Of a stretch of DNA of 64,000 bases, positions 52,177-60,188 are shown in pieces. The notes below the pieces were generated by a model. The model was given only the letters and a program-made list of their open reading frames with translations. It did no database searches and was not told where the DNA came from. The stretch spans positions 37,997 through 101,996 of the forward strand of contig NZ_JAROCB010000007.1 of assembly GCF_030433675.1 (NCBI RefSeq). Reading direction: 5' to 3'. How positions within the stretch are numbered: the stretch's first letter is position 1; the number at the start of each line of letters is the position of its first letter. The position numbers and the translations under genes were made by a program. Origin of the DNA: Leifsonia virtsii (GTDB taxonomy: Bacteria > Actinomycetota > Actinomycetes > Actinomycetales > Microbacteriaceae).

Positions 52177-53649
52177 GTGACACAGAAAGAGAACACGCAG
52201 ATGACCGGAGCACGACGGCCCAACATCGTCATGATCCTGACCGACGACCACGCGTCGCACTCGATCGGCGCCTACGGGTCCGCCGTCAATACGACGCCGA
52301 GGATCGATGAGATCGCCGCGCGGGGCGTCCTGTTCGAGAACTGCTTCGCCACGAACGCCCTGTGCTCCCCGAGCCGCGCGAGCATCCTCACCGGCACGTA
52401 CAGTCACGTCAACGGTGTCACCACGCTGGTCACCCCGATCGACGCGTCCCAGCCGACCTTCGTCTCGCAGCTCAAGGCTGCGGGCTATCGCACCGCCATG
52501 ATCGGGAAGTGGCACATGGGCCACGGCGCCGGCCACGACCCCGAGTCGTTCGACTACTGGGATGTGCTCAGCGGATCGGACGGCCAGGGCGAGTACTGGA
52601 ACCCGCTCTTCCTCTCGAAGCAGGGAGAGCGCGTCGAAGAGGGCTATGCCACCGACATCATCACCGACCTCGCCCTGAACTGGGTCGAGGGGCTCGAGGG
52701 CGACGACCCGTGGTGCGTGCTGATATACCACAAAGCGCCCCATCGGCCGTGGCACCCGAAGCCGGAGCACGCGCGCCGCTACACCGAGCCGATCCCGCTC
52801 CCGGAGACCTTCGACGACGACTACGCCACGCGGTCGTCGTCCGCCCGCCGCGCGGCCATCCGTCTCGCCGAGAACCTGAACCGCGAGGACCTGAAGACGG
52901 ACCCACCCGCGGGGCTCACCTACGAGGAGGCCGCGATCTGGAAGTACCAGCGCTTCATGGAGGACTACCTCGCCTGCGTCGACAGCGTCGACGAGAACGT
53001 CGGCCGGGTCATCGACTGGCTGGATGAGCGCGGCGACCTGGACGACACCATGCTGATGTATGCCTCCGATCAGGGGTTCTTCCTCGGCGACCACGGCTGG
53101 TTCGACAAACGGCTCATGTACGAGGAGTCGCTGCGCATGCCGTTCCTGCTGAGCTACCCCGCCCGGGTGCCGGCCGAGCAGGTTCACGACGGCATCGTGA
53201 CCAACGTCGACTGGGCGCAGACCATCCTGGATGCGGCCGGCGTCGCCGCCCATCCGCGGATGCAGGGGAGGAGCTTCTGGGGGGACCTGACGGGGTCGCC
53301 CAGCACCCCTCCGGCCGAGGGGATGTACTACCGCTACTGGGAGCACGACGACACCTTCCACAAGGCGCCGGCCCACTACGGCTACCGCAGCGACCGCTAC
53401 AAGCTGATCTACTACTACAACGACGGTCTCGGACTGCCCGGCACGGGCCCGTTCACCTACCCGCCGGAGTGGGAACTCTACGACCTCCACACCGACCCGC
53501 ACGAGCTGCGGAACGTCTACGACGACCCCGGTTACGCCGACATCCGCGAGGACCTGAAGCGCCGCATGTGGCAGGAGCAGCAGCGCCTTCAGGACGCCCC
53601 CCACCCCAGCCAGCCTGTCCCGGAAGGCGTGGACGCCCTCGCCGTCTGA
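52177..53649 (+). CDS. Sulfatase 6 (paralogue of sulfatase 3)
   Basis: The 490-residue cytoplasmic sulfatase has RRPNIVMILTDDHASHSIGAYGS, the motif ALCSPSRASILTGTYSHVNGV with Cys 63, GKWHMGHGAGHDPESF and SDQGFFLGDHGWFDKR. It shares long identical stretches with sulfatase 3, so the two arose by duplication and may act on related sulfate positions. The GTG at 52177 has GAGGTG seven bases upstream. An ATG at 52201 would shorten it by eight residues. It ends the second transporter operon, before a strong terminator. Confidence 0.93.
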   Translation: MTQKENTQMTGARRPNIVMILTDDHASHSIGAYGSAVNTTPRIDEIAARGVLFENCFATNALCSPSRASILTGTYSHVNGVTTLVTPIDASQPTFVSQLKAAGYRTAMIGKWHMGHGAGHDPESFDYWDVLSGSDGQGEYWNPLFLSKQGERVEEGYATDIITDLALNWVEGLEGDDPWCVLIYHKAPHRPWHPKPEHARRYTEPIPLPETFDDDYATRSSSARRAAIRLAENLNREDLKTDPPAGLTYEEAAIWKYQRFMEDYLACVDSVDENVGRVIDWLDERGDLDDTMLMYASDQGFFLGDHGWFDKRLMYEESLRMPFLLSYPARVPAEQVHDGIVTNVDWAQTILDAAGVAAHPRMQGRSFWGDLTGSPSTPPAEGMYYRYWEHDDTFHKAPAHYGYRSDRYKLIYYYNDGLGLPGTGPFTYPPEWELYDLHTDPHELRNVYDDPGYADIREDLKRRMWQEQQRLQDAPHPSQPVPEGVDALAV

Positions 53650-53655
53650 GAGACG

Positions 53656-53696
53656 CCGTCGGAGATCCGGCCGCATCCGGTGCGAATCTCCGACGG
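53656..53696 (+). terminator. Terminator hairpin of the second sulfatase operon
   Basis: CCGTCGGAGAT (53656-53666) pairs perfectly with ATCTCCGACGG (53686-53696) around a 19-base loop, starting seven bases after the sulfatase 6 stop. Only two A residues follow, with no T-run, as is usual for this type of genome. Confidence 0.7.
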
Positions 53697-53713
53697 AAGG
53701 CGGCCCAGCAGGG

Positions 53714-53734
53714 GATTCGAACGTTCGACTGCTC
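53714..53734 (+). repeat. Direct repeat copy 2 (palindromic core TCGAACGTTCGA)
   Basis: This is identical to 23801-23821 and in the same orientation, with weaker similarity on both sides. Here it lies 30 bases beyond the 3' end of the minus-strand tRNA-Ser gene. AGCAG before and CTGCT after the core could make it the top of a hairpin. Its GGGGATTCGAAC part also resembles the T-arm of the adjacent tRNA. Confidence 0.7.
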
Positions 53735-53763
53735 ACCTCGGCGGCGCTACTCGCGGGTGAAAA

Positions 53764-53851
53764 TGGCGGAGAATGGGGGATTCGAACCCCCGAGGGCTTG
53801 CACCCAACACGCTTTCCAAGCGTGCGCCATAGGCCACTAGGCGAATTCTCC
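53764..53851 (-). tRNA. tRNA-Ser (anticodon GGA)
   Basis: The minus strand folds into a class II tRNA of 88 bases including an encoded GCCA end. The acceptor stem GGAGAAT/ATTCTCC and anticodon stem ACGCTTGGAAAGCGT with GGA are clear. So are a long variable arm (GTTGGGTGCAAGCCC region) and the T-arm GGGGGTTCGAATCCCCC. GGA reads UCC/UCU serine codons. A possible promoter (TAAGAT) lies upstream around 53893-53900 on the minus strand. Confidence 0.95.
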
Positions 53852-53955
53852 TGGCGCTGCCTTCCGCTCTCGCGGCCGGCGGCTCACAGTATCTTACTCG
53901 ATCAGCGGAGGCCCCGACGCACACGCCTCCCAGCCGCACCCGCTACACTGGTTCC

Positions 53956-54050
53956 CGGCTCCCCACGTGGCGCCATCCAGGCCAACTCCCCCAGGGCGGA
54001 AACGCAGCAAGGGTAACCGGGCTCTGGCGGGTGCGTGGGGGGTCTTTTTT
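53956..54050 (+). ncRNA. ffs: SRP RNA (4.5S type)
   Basis: The small signal recognition particle RNA forms a long hairpin: GCTCCCCACG at its 5' end pairs with CGTGGGGGG near the 3' end. The apex carries the conserved domain IV, CCAGGGCGGAAACGCAGCAAGGGTAA, with a GGAA-type tetraloop and the Ffh-binding internal loop. TACACT at 53944-53949 is the -10 box. GGGGTC followed by six T residues (54045-54050) is a good intrinsic terminator. A location just before dnaX is common in related genomes; here an operon intervenes. Confidence 0.92.
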
Positions 54051-54103
54051 CGTCCAGCCGAGCGTCACCCGCTCCGCGTATCCTGTGGCCAGGAGCACCG
54101 GGC

Positions 54104-54120
54104 TTCTACAGCTTGTAGAA
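54104..54120 (+). promoter_or_regulatory. Palindromic operator/promoter before the DUF1254 operon
   Basis: TTCTACA-GCT-TGTAGAA is a perfect inverted repeat with 7-base arms. Its right arm contains TAGAAT (54116-54121), a plausible -10, so a regulator bound here would block transcription of the operon starting at 54152. No regulator gene is adjacent. Confidence 0.55.
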
Positions 54121-54151
54121 TAGCTGTCGAGTTGGACGGACGGGGTGCGCA

Positions 54152-55486
54152 GTGACCGAAGAGCTGACCGAGCTCGCGACCGAGGCCTACGTGGTGGGCT
54201 TCCCTCTCGTGTTCGACCTGGAGCAGGTGGTCCGGTTCGTCGAGGAGGGCATCGGCAGCGTCCCGCCCACCCCGTTCAACGTGTTCGGGCACGCGCGTGA
54301 GCTCGCCGGTCCGGACGACACCTTCGTCTCGATCAATAACGACACGGTCTACTCGATCGCCCAGATCGACCTCGGCGTCGGCCCGATCCGGCTCTCGGTG
54401 CCGGCGGCCGGTGACCGCTATCACGTCCTCCAGTTCGTGGATGCGTGGACGGACAACTTCGCCTATGTCGGAACGCGCGCGACCGGAGGCGCGGGCGGCG
54501 AGTTCCTGCTGCTCCCGCCCGACGCCGACCAGCCAGACGAGACGGCGTCCGGTGTTCGGGCGATCCGCTTCCCGACCCGCGTCGGCACCATCGTCGGCCG
54601 CTGGGCCGTGGACGGAGAGGACGACCTCCCTGCGGTGCACGCCCTCCAGGACGCCCTGACGCTGACCCCGCTGCATCAGACGCTCGTGCCGCCGGAGGGC
54701 GTTCCCGCCGCACCTTCCGGGCGGGGAGAGGCGCTCGACTTCTTCGAGAAGCTGCGCGTCTGGTCGCAGGCGTTCCCGCCCGCCGAGCGCGACCGGCCGG
54801 CGTTGGAGTCGTACGCGCCGCTCGGACTGCTCAGCCCGTATCCGCTCGCCGAGCAGCCGGAGTCCGTGCGAGCGGCCCTGACCGACGGCTACGCCCTCGG
54901 CAAGGAAGCGCTGGAGTCGGCGCTGCGCACCGCGGGCACCGTCGTGGACCACTGGCAGACCGACCTGCACGTTTTCGACTACAACCTCGACTTCTTCGAG
55001 ATCGGCGCCATCGACTCTCCGGAGTGGAAGCTGACCGACCCCCGCACCCGCTACGCCCACCGGGCCGGCGCCGCGCTCGGCGGCCTCTGGGGCAACCACG
55101 CCTACGAGGCGGCCTACATCATGACCTACGAGGACGCCGCGGGCGAGCCGCTCAGCGGCGACCGCACCTACCGGCTGCGACTGAGCCCGACGCCGCCTGT
55201 CGGCGCGTTCTGGTCGCTGACCATGTACGACCTCCCGCGCTACTACCTCGTCGCCAACCCGATCGGACGCTACTCGATCGGCGACAGGACGCGCGGGCTC
55301 GAATACGACGACGACGGAGGACTGACCATCACGATGAGCGCCACCCGACCGGCCGACGAGAAAGCGGCGGCCAACTGGCTGCCGGCGCCCACCGGGCGGT
55401 TCCGCCCCATCCTGCGTCTGTACCAGCCGGGCGCGGAGGTGCTCGACGGCACGTACGCCATCCCCGCGATCGAGCGGGTCGGCTGA
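54152..55486 (+). CDS. DUF1254/DUF1214 domain protein
   Basis: The 444-residue protein has the DUF1254 domain first (ELATEAYVVGFPLVFDLEQV, FVSINNDTVYSIAQIDL, FQFVDAWTDNF-like segment) and the DUF1214 domain at the C-terminus (PPVGAFWSLTMYDLPRYYLV ... WLPAPTGRFRPILRLYQP). No signal peptide, although many relatives are secreted. Function is unknown. The GTG at 54152 is 31 bases downstream of a palindromic promoter. It is separated from pta by one base, so the three downstream genes are probably co-transcribed with it, an unusual combination. Confidence 0.85.
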   Translation: MTEELTELATEAYVVGFPLVFDLEQVVRFVEEGIGSVPPTPFNVFGHARELAGPDDTFVSINNDTVYSIAQIDLGVGPIRLSVPAAGDRYHVLQFVDAWTDNFAYVGTRATGGAGGEFLLLPPDADQPDETASGVRAIRFPTRVGTIVGRWAVDGEDDLPAVHALQDALTLTPLHQTLVPPEGVPAAPSGRGEALDFFEKLRVWSQAFPPAERDRPALESYAPLGLLSPYPLAEQPESVRAALTDGYALGKEALESALRTAGTVVDHWQTDLHVFDYNLDFFEIGAIDSPEWKLTDPRTRYAHRAGAALGGLWGNHAYEAAYIMTYEDAAGEPLSGDRTYRLRLSPTPPVGAFWSLTMYDLPRYYLVANPIGRYSIGDRTRGLEYDDDGGLTITMSATRPADEKAAANWLPAPTGRFRPILRLYQPGAEVLDGTYAIPAIERVG

Positions 55487-55487
55487 C

Positions 55488-57623
55488 GTGGCGCGGTCCA
55501 TCTACATCACCTCCGCCGAGGGGCACACGGGCAAGTCGACCGTCGCGCTCGGCGTGCTCGAGGCGTTGCGTCACTCGGTCGGCCGGGTCGGCGTCTTCCG
55601 CCCGATCGCGCGCACGACCGCAGAGCGGGACTACGTGCTCGAGCTGCTGCTGCAGCGCACCACCGCAGGCATCCCGTACGAGGAGGCGGTCGGCGTCGGC
55701 TACGAGGACGTCCATGCCGACGCGGACGCGGCGCTCGGTGAGATCGTGCGACGCTTCCGGGCCGTGGAGGCGCGCTGCGACACGGTCGTGATCCTCGGCT
55801 CCGACTACACCGACGTCGGCAGCCCGACCGAGCTCGGCTACAACGCGCGCATCGCGGCCAACCTCGGCGCTCCCGTGCTGCTGGTGCTCGGGGGACGTGT
55901 CGGGCAGGGGCTCGGCGAACGCCTCGGCCAGGCCGACCCGCGCTCGCCGGAGGAGCTCCGGCAGCTGGCGGAGATCGCCATCGCCGAGCTGCGCACCGAG
56001 CACGCGAGCCTGCTCGCGGTGATCGCGAACCGGGCCGACGCCGAGAAGCTGGAGCCGATCGTCGCCGCGGTGGCCTCCGTGGTCGGCGCCGCAGCGGCCG
56101 CCGCCGGCACCTCCGACCGCCCGCCGGTGTGGGCCATCCCGGAGGACCCGTTCCTGGTCGCACCGAGCATCCGGTCGATCCTGGAGGAGACCGGCGCCAC
56201 GCTGATCTCGGGCGAGGAGGCGCTGCTCACGCGCGAAGCGCTCGGCGTCGTCGTCGCCGGCATGTCGATGAACAACGTGCTGCCGCGGCTGGTCGAGGGT
56301 GCCGTCGTCGTCGTCCCCGGCGACCGCACCGAGGTGCTGCTCGCGGTGCTCATGGCGAACGCCTCCGGCACCTTCCCGTCGATCGCGGGCATCGTTCTCA
56401 ACGGCGGCTTCGAGCTGCCGGAGCCGATCGAACGGCTGCTCGCCGGGCTGCGGTCGCCGCTGCCGATCGTGCGGACGGGTCTCGACACGTACGAGACGGT
56501 GGTCCGCATCACGCACGCCCGCGGACGGCTCGCGGCCGACTCGCAGCGCAAGTACGACACCGCCCTCGCGCTGTTCGAACGGCACGTGGATGCGGACGCC
56601 CTGCTCGCGCGCCTCAACGTCTCGCGGCACGAGGTCGTCACGCCGCTGATGTTCGAGTACGACCTGATCGAGCGGGCCCGCGCCGCGAAGAAGCACATCG
56701 TGCTGCCGGAGGGCGAGGACGACCGCATCCTGCGTGCCGCCCACACCCTGCTGGCGCGCGGCGTCGCGCGGCTGACGATCCTCGGCGAGCCGTTCGAGGT
56801 GCGCTCGCGCGCGATCGAGCTGGGCCTCGACCTGACCGGCGCCGAGGTGCTCAGCCCCTTCGACGACGTGCTGCGGGTGCGCTTCGCGGAGGAGTACGCC
56901 CGGCTCCGCGCCCACAAGGGCATCACCGTCGACCAGGCGGCCGACACGGTCACCGACGCCTCGTACTTCGGCACGATGATGGTGCACCTCGGCCTCGCCG
57001 ACGGGATGGTGTCGGGCGCCGCCCATACGACGGCGCACACCATCCGCCCGGCGTTCGAGATCATCAAGACGACTCCGGGTGTGTCCGTCGTCTCCAGCGT
57101 GTTCCTGATGGCGCTCGCCGACCGCGTGCTGGTCTACGGCGACTGCGCCGTCATCCCGGACCCGACGGCGGAGCAGCTCGCCGACATCGCGATCTCGTCG
57201 GCGACGACGGCCGCGCAGTTCGGCATCGAGCCGCGCGTCGCCATGCTGTCGTACTCGACCGGCGACTCCGGCGCGGGCGCCGACGTGGAGAAGGTGCGGA
57301 CGGCGACCGCCCTCGTGCGCGAGCGCGCGCCCGAGCTGGCGGTGGCCGGTCCCATCCAGTACGACGCGGCGGCGGATGCGGCGGTCGGAGCCGCGAAGAT
57401 GCCCGGGTCGGAGGTGGCAGGTCGCGCGACGGTGTTCATCTTCCCGGACCTGAACACCGGCAACAACACCTACAAAGCGGTGCAGCGCAGCGCCGGCGCG
57501 GTCGCGATCGGACCGGTGCTGCAGGGTCTGCGCAAGCCGATCAACGACCTCTCCCGGGGTGCGACGGTCGACGACATCGTCAACACGGTGGCCATCACGG
57601 CGATCCAGGCGGCCCTCTCGTGA
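55488..57623 (+). CDS. pta: Phosphate acetyltransferase
   Basis: The 711-residue enzyme interconverts acetyl-CoA and acetyl phosphate in the cytoplasm. It has the long, three-part form: an N-terminal P-loop domain (GHTGKST at 12-18), a central DRTGG regulatory domain (about 215-330) and the catalytic PTA domain (about 385-711) with LPEGEDDRILRAAH, SYSTGDSGAG and FPDLNTGNNTYKAVQR. The GTG at 55488 directly follows the DUF1254 stop and its end overlaps ackA by four bases. The pair runs acetate overflow or acetate activation. Confidence 0.97.
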   Translation: MARSIYITSAEGHTGKSTVALGVLEALRHSVGRVGVFRPIARTTAERDYVLELLLQRTTAGIPYEEAVGVGYEDVHADADAALGEIVRRFRAVEARCDTVVILGSDYTDVGSPTELGYNARIAANLGAPVLLVLGGRVGQGLGERLGQADPRSPEELRQLAEIAIAELRTEHASLLAVIANRADAEKLEPIVAAVASVVGAAAAAAGTSDRPPVWAIPEDPFLVAPSIRSILEETGATLISGEEALLTREALGVVVAGMSMNNVLPRLVEGAVVVVPGDRTEVLLAVLMANASGTFPSIAGIVLNGGFELPEPIERLLAGLRSPLPIVRTGLDTYETVVRITHARGRLAADSQRKYDTALALFERHVDADALLARLNVSRHEVVTPLMFEYDLIERARAAKKHIVLPEGEDDRILRAAHTLLARGVARLTILGEPFEVRSRAIELGLDLTGAEVLSPFDDVLRVRFAEEYARLRAHKGITVDQAADTVTDASYFGTMMVHLGLADGMVSGAAHTTAHTIRPAFEIIKTTPGVSVVSSVFLMALADRVLVYGDCAVIPDPTAEQLADIAISSATTAAQFGIEPRVAMLSYSTGDSGAGADVEKVRTATALVRERAPELAVAGPIQYDAAADAAVGAAKMPGSEVAGRATVFIFPDLNTGNNTYKAVQRSAGAVAIGPVLQGLRKPINDLSRGATVDDIVNTVAITAIQAALS

Positions 57624-58822
57624 GCGCCGTCCTCGTCGTCAACAGCGGATCGTCGTCGTTCAAGTACCAGCTGATCGACAGCGAGACGGAGGAGTCCCTG
57701 GCCTCCGGGCTGGTCGAGCGGATCGGCGAGCCTAGCGGGCACACGACCCACCGCGGGCCGAACGGGAGCACGGAGCGCACGCTCGCCATCCCGGACCACA
57801 CCGCCGGCTTCCGGGCCATGCTCGACGCCTTCGAGGCGGAGGGGCCGAGCCTCGCGGACAACCCGCTCGACGCGGTCGGCCACCGGGTGGTGCACGGCGG
57901 CAAGCGCTTCTTCGAGCCGACGATCGTCACCCCGCTCGTCGAGATCAACATCGAGGATCTCTCCGACCTCGCGCCGCTGCACAACCCGGCGAACCTGCAG
58001 GGCATCCGGGCCGCGAAGAAGGCGTTCCCGGACGTGCCGCACGTGGCGGTGTTCGACACCGCGTTCCACCAGACCCTCCCGCCCGCCGCGTACACCTACG
58101 CGATCGACGCCGGCCTCGCGGAGCGCCATAGGGTGCGCCGCTACGGGTTCCACGGGACCTCGCACAAGTACGTCTCCGAGACGGCCGCGGAGTTCGTCGG
58201 CCGCCCCCTCGGCGAGCTGCGGCAGATCGTGCTGCACCTCGGCAACGGCGCCTCGGCCGCAGCGATCGACGGCGGACGATCGGTCGACACCTCGATGGGG
58301 ATGACCCCGCTCGAGGGCCTCGTGATGGGCACCCGGTCCGGCGACCTCGACCCGGCGGTGCTCCTCCACCTCGCACGGCGGGCGCACCTCTCGACCGACG
58401 AGCTCGACGAGCTCCTCAACCGGCGCAGCGGCCTTCTCGGGCTCTCCGGCCGCGGCGACATGCGCGACGTGCGTCAGGCGGCAGGCGGCGGCGACGAGGA
58501 GGCGCGGCTGGCGCTGGATGTCGCCGTCCACCGTCTCAAGCACTACATCGGCGCGTACACCGCGTTGCTCGGCGGCCTCGACGTCCTCACCTTCACGGCC
58601 GGCGTCGGAGAGAACGACGCCGCCCTGCGCGCGGAGGTGCTGACCGGGCTGGAGGTGCTCGGCATCCGGCTCGACCCCGAGCGCAACGCGGACCCGTCGC
58701 ACGACGCGCGGGTCATCTCGGCCGACGGGTCGCCGGTCACCGTGCTGGTCGTGCCGACGAACGAGGAGCGCGAGATCGCCCGGCAGTCCCTGCAGGCCGT
58801 GCGGGAGTCCACCGGGAGCTGA
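57620..58822 (+). CDS. ackA: Acetate kinase
   Basis: The 400-residue enzyme converts acetyl phosphate and ADP to acetate and ATP, or the reverse. ASKHA-fold signatures are intact: VLVVNSGSSSFKYQL at the start, HRVVHGG, FDTAFH, RRYGFHGTSHKYV, LHLGNGASAAAI and FTAGVGENDAALR. The start is a GTG overlapping the pta stop (GTGA). It is followed after 13 bases by three lipoprotein genes, which is not a usual ackA context. Confidence 0.97.
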   Translation: MSAVLVVNSGSSSFKYQLIDSETEESLASGLVERIGEPSGHTTHRGPNGSTERTLAIPDHTAGFRAMLDAFEAEGPSLADNPLDAVGHRVVHGGKRFFEPTIVTPLVEINIEDLSDLAPLHNPANLQGIRAAKKAFPDVPHVAVFDTAFHQTLPPAAYTYAIDAGLAERHRVRRYGFHGTSHKYVSETAAEFVGRPLGELRQIVLHLGNGASAAAIDGGRSVDTSMGMTPLEGLVMGTRSGDLDPAVLLHLARRAHLSTDELDELLNRRSGLLGLSGRGDMRDVRQAAGGGDEEARLALDVAVHRLKHYIGAYTALLGGLDVLTFTAGVGENDAALRAEVLTGLEVLGIRLDPERNADPSHDARVISADGSPVTVLVVPTNEEREIARQSLQAVRESTGS

Positions 58823-58835
58823 TCGGAGAACGACC

Positions 58836-60188
58836 ATGCGGCGACGGCGCGGCGGGGACGGAGGGCGCAGGAGCCCTCGGCGGCCGCTCCTGGCGCGCCT
58901 GGTGCGCCTCGCGGCGGTGGTCGCGGCCGGCGCGCTCGCCGTGTGCGCCCTGGCCGCCTGCGGCCCGTCCGACGCCGGCGCCGCCGGTCCCCGCTTCGTC
59001 ACGCCGCCGCTCGTGCGGTACAGCGCGGTGCTCTGGCCCGTGCCTCTCCAGCTGGTCGGCGCAGAGCCCGGCGCGCGCCTCCGGGTGACGGCACGCCTCG
59101 CGACCGACCGCGGCACCTGGACGTCGGGGGCGACCTACACGGTGCCCGCCTCCGGAGTCCTCGACCTCGCAAGGGCCCGGCCGCAGCTCGCTCCCTTCGC
59201 CGACGCCGACTCCGCCGGGCTGTTCTGGTCGCTGCGGGGCCCGAAGCTCGGCGTCGAGGCGGCCGCCCGGCAGTGGATGCGCGACTCGACCGCCGTGACC
59301 CTCACCGCCTCCGGGGACGGCCGCGTCGTGGCCTCCCGGCGGTTCGACCTGGTCGGGCTCGCCGCCGGGATCTCGGTCCGTACCCTGTACACGCGCGACC
59401 TGCGGGCGGCGATCGATCCGCGGCTGCCGCGCCAGACGCATGAGGACGTGCCGCTCGGCACCTATTACAGCGCGGCGTCGCTGGAGCGGCCGCAGACGCC
59501 GGCCGTGCTCATGTTCGACGACCCGTCGGAGGGGGCGTCGTCCGAGTTCACCGCTCCGCTGATCGCCCAGCTCGGAGCCTCCGTGCTGAGCGTGCCGGTC
59601 GCGGCGTCGGCCGACGGCGTCCACTCGACCGGCATCATCTCCGCGAGCACCGTCTCGGCCGTGTTCGACTGGCTGCAGCGCCGGCCCGACATCCAGCACG
59701 ACAAGGTGTTCGTCTACGGCACGGGCGTCGCCGAGCAGCTCGCGGTCTGGGCCGCGACGCGGTTCCCGTCGCAGGTCTACGGCCTGTTCGTCGCCTCCGG
59801 GACGCCCGCCCTGCTGTGCCTGCCGGCCGCCCAGGTCGCGCCGGCGTTCGAGGACGCGGACGGCCTGCGCTGCCTGTCCCGCTCCGGGACCGTCGTGCCC
59901 GACGCCGTCCCGAGCGTCGACGGCATCGAGGGCCCGGTCGTGATCGCCTGCGGCGAGAGCGATGAGGTGCTGCAGAACGCGTGCGACTGGCAGCGTGCGC
60001 TCGCCGCGACGCGCGGTCCGCGCGCCGGCGACGCGACGATCTACGCCGACGGCTCCTCGCACGCCGTCTCGGTCCCGCCCGGACTGCCGATCGGCCTGCC
60101 CGCGGCGGGCGGCCAGCCGACCGAGAGGGCGCGCGTGGCCTTCTGGAACGCGGTGGGCCGCGCCGTGCTCAGGGCGGTGCTCGGATGA
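58836..60188 (+). CDS. Alpha/beta-hydrolase lipoprotein 1 (BAAT/acyl-CoA thioesterase-like), nucleophile lost
   Basis: The 450-residue lipoprotein has an Arg-rich start and a signal helix ending LAAC (Cys 42). It contains an N-terminal beta-sandwich (thioester-hydrolase N domain, residues about 60-190) and an alpha/beta-hydrolase domain as in acyl-CoA thioesterases and bile acid-CoA:amino acid N-acyltransferases. The nucleophile elbow reads VYGTGVAEQLAVWAA with Gly 297 where a Ser or Cys is expected. The acid (CGESDEVLQNAC) and histidine (GSSHAVS) regions remain. It is probably not a normal hydrolase; a binding or accessory role is possible. It is the first of three tandem paralogues. Confidence 0.8.
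   Translation: MRRRRGGDGGRRSPRRPLLARLVRLAAVVAAGALAVCALAACGPSDAGAAGPRFVTPPLVRYSAVLWPVPLQLVGAEPGARLRVTARLATDRGTWTSGATYTVPASGVLDLARARPQLAPFADADSAGLFWSLRGPKLGVEAAARQWMRDSTAVTLTASGDGRVVASRRFDLVGLAAGISVRTLYTRDLRAAIDPRLPRQTHEDVPLGTYYSAASLERPQTPAVLMFDDPSEGASSEFTAPLIAQLGASVLSVPVAASADGVHSTGIISASTVSAVFDWLQRRPDIQHDKVFVYGTGVAEQLAVWAATRFPSQVYGLFVASGTPALLCLPAAQVAPAFEDADGLRCLSRSGTVVPDAVPSVDGIEGPVVIACGESDEVLQNACDWQRALAATRGPRAGDATIYADGSSHAVSVPPGLPIGLPAAGGQPTERARVAFWNAVGRAVLRAVLG

Noticed and set aside
53700..53760. A second, partial tRNA next to tRNA-Ser
   Set aside because: GGGGATTCGAAC resembles a T-arm, but the flanking bases do not pair into a T-stem or acceptor stem; treated as a repeat.
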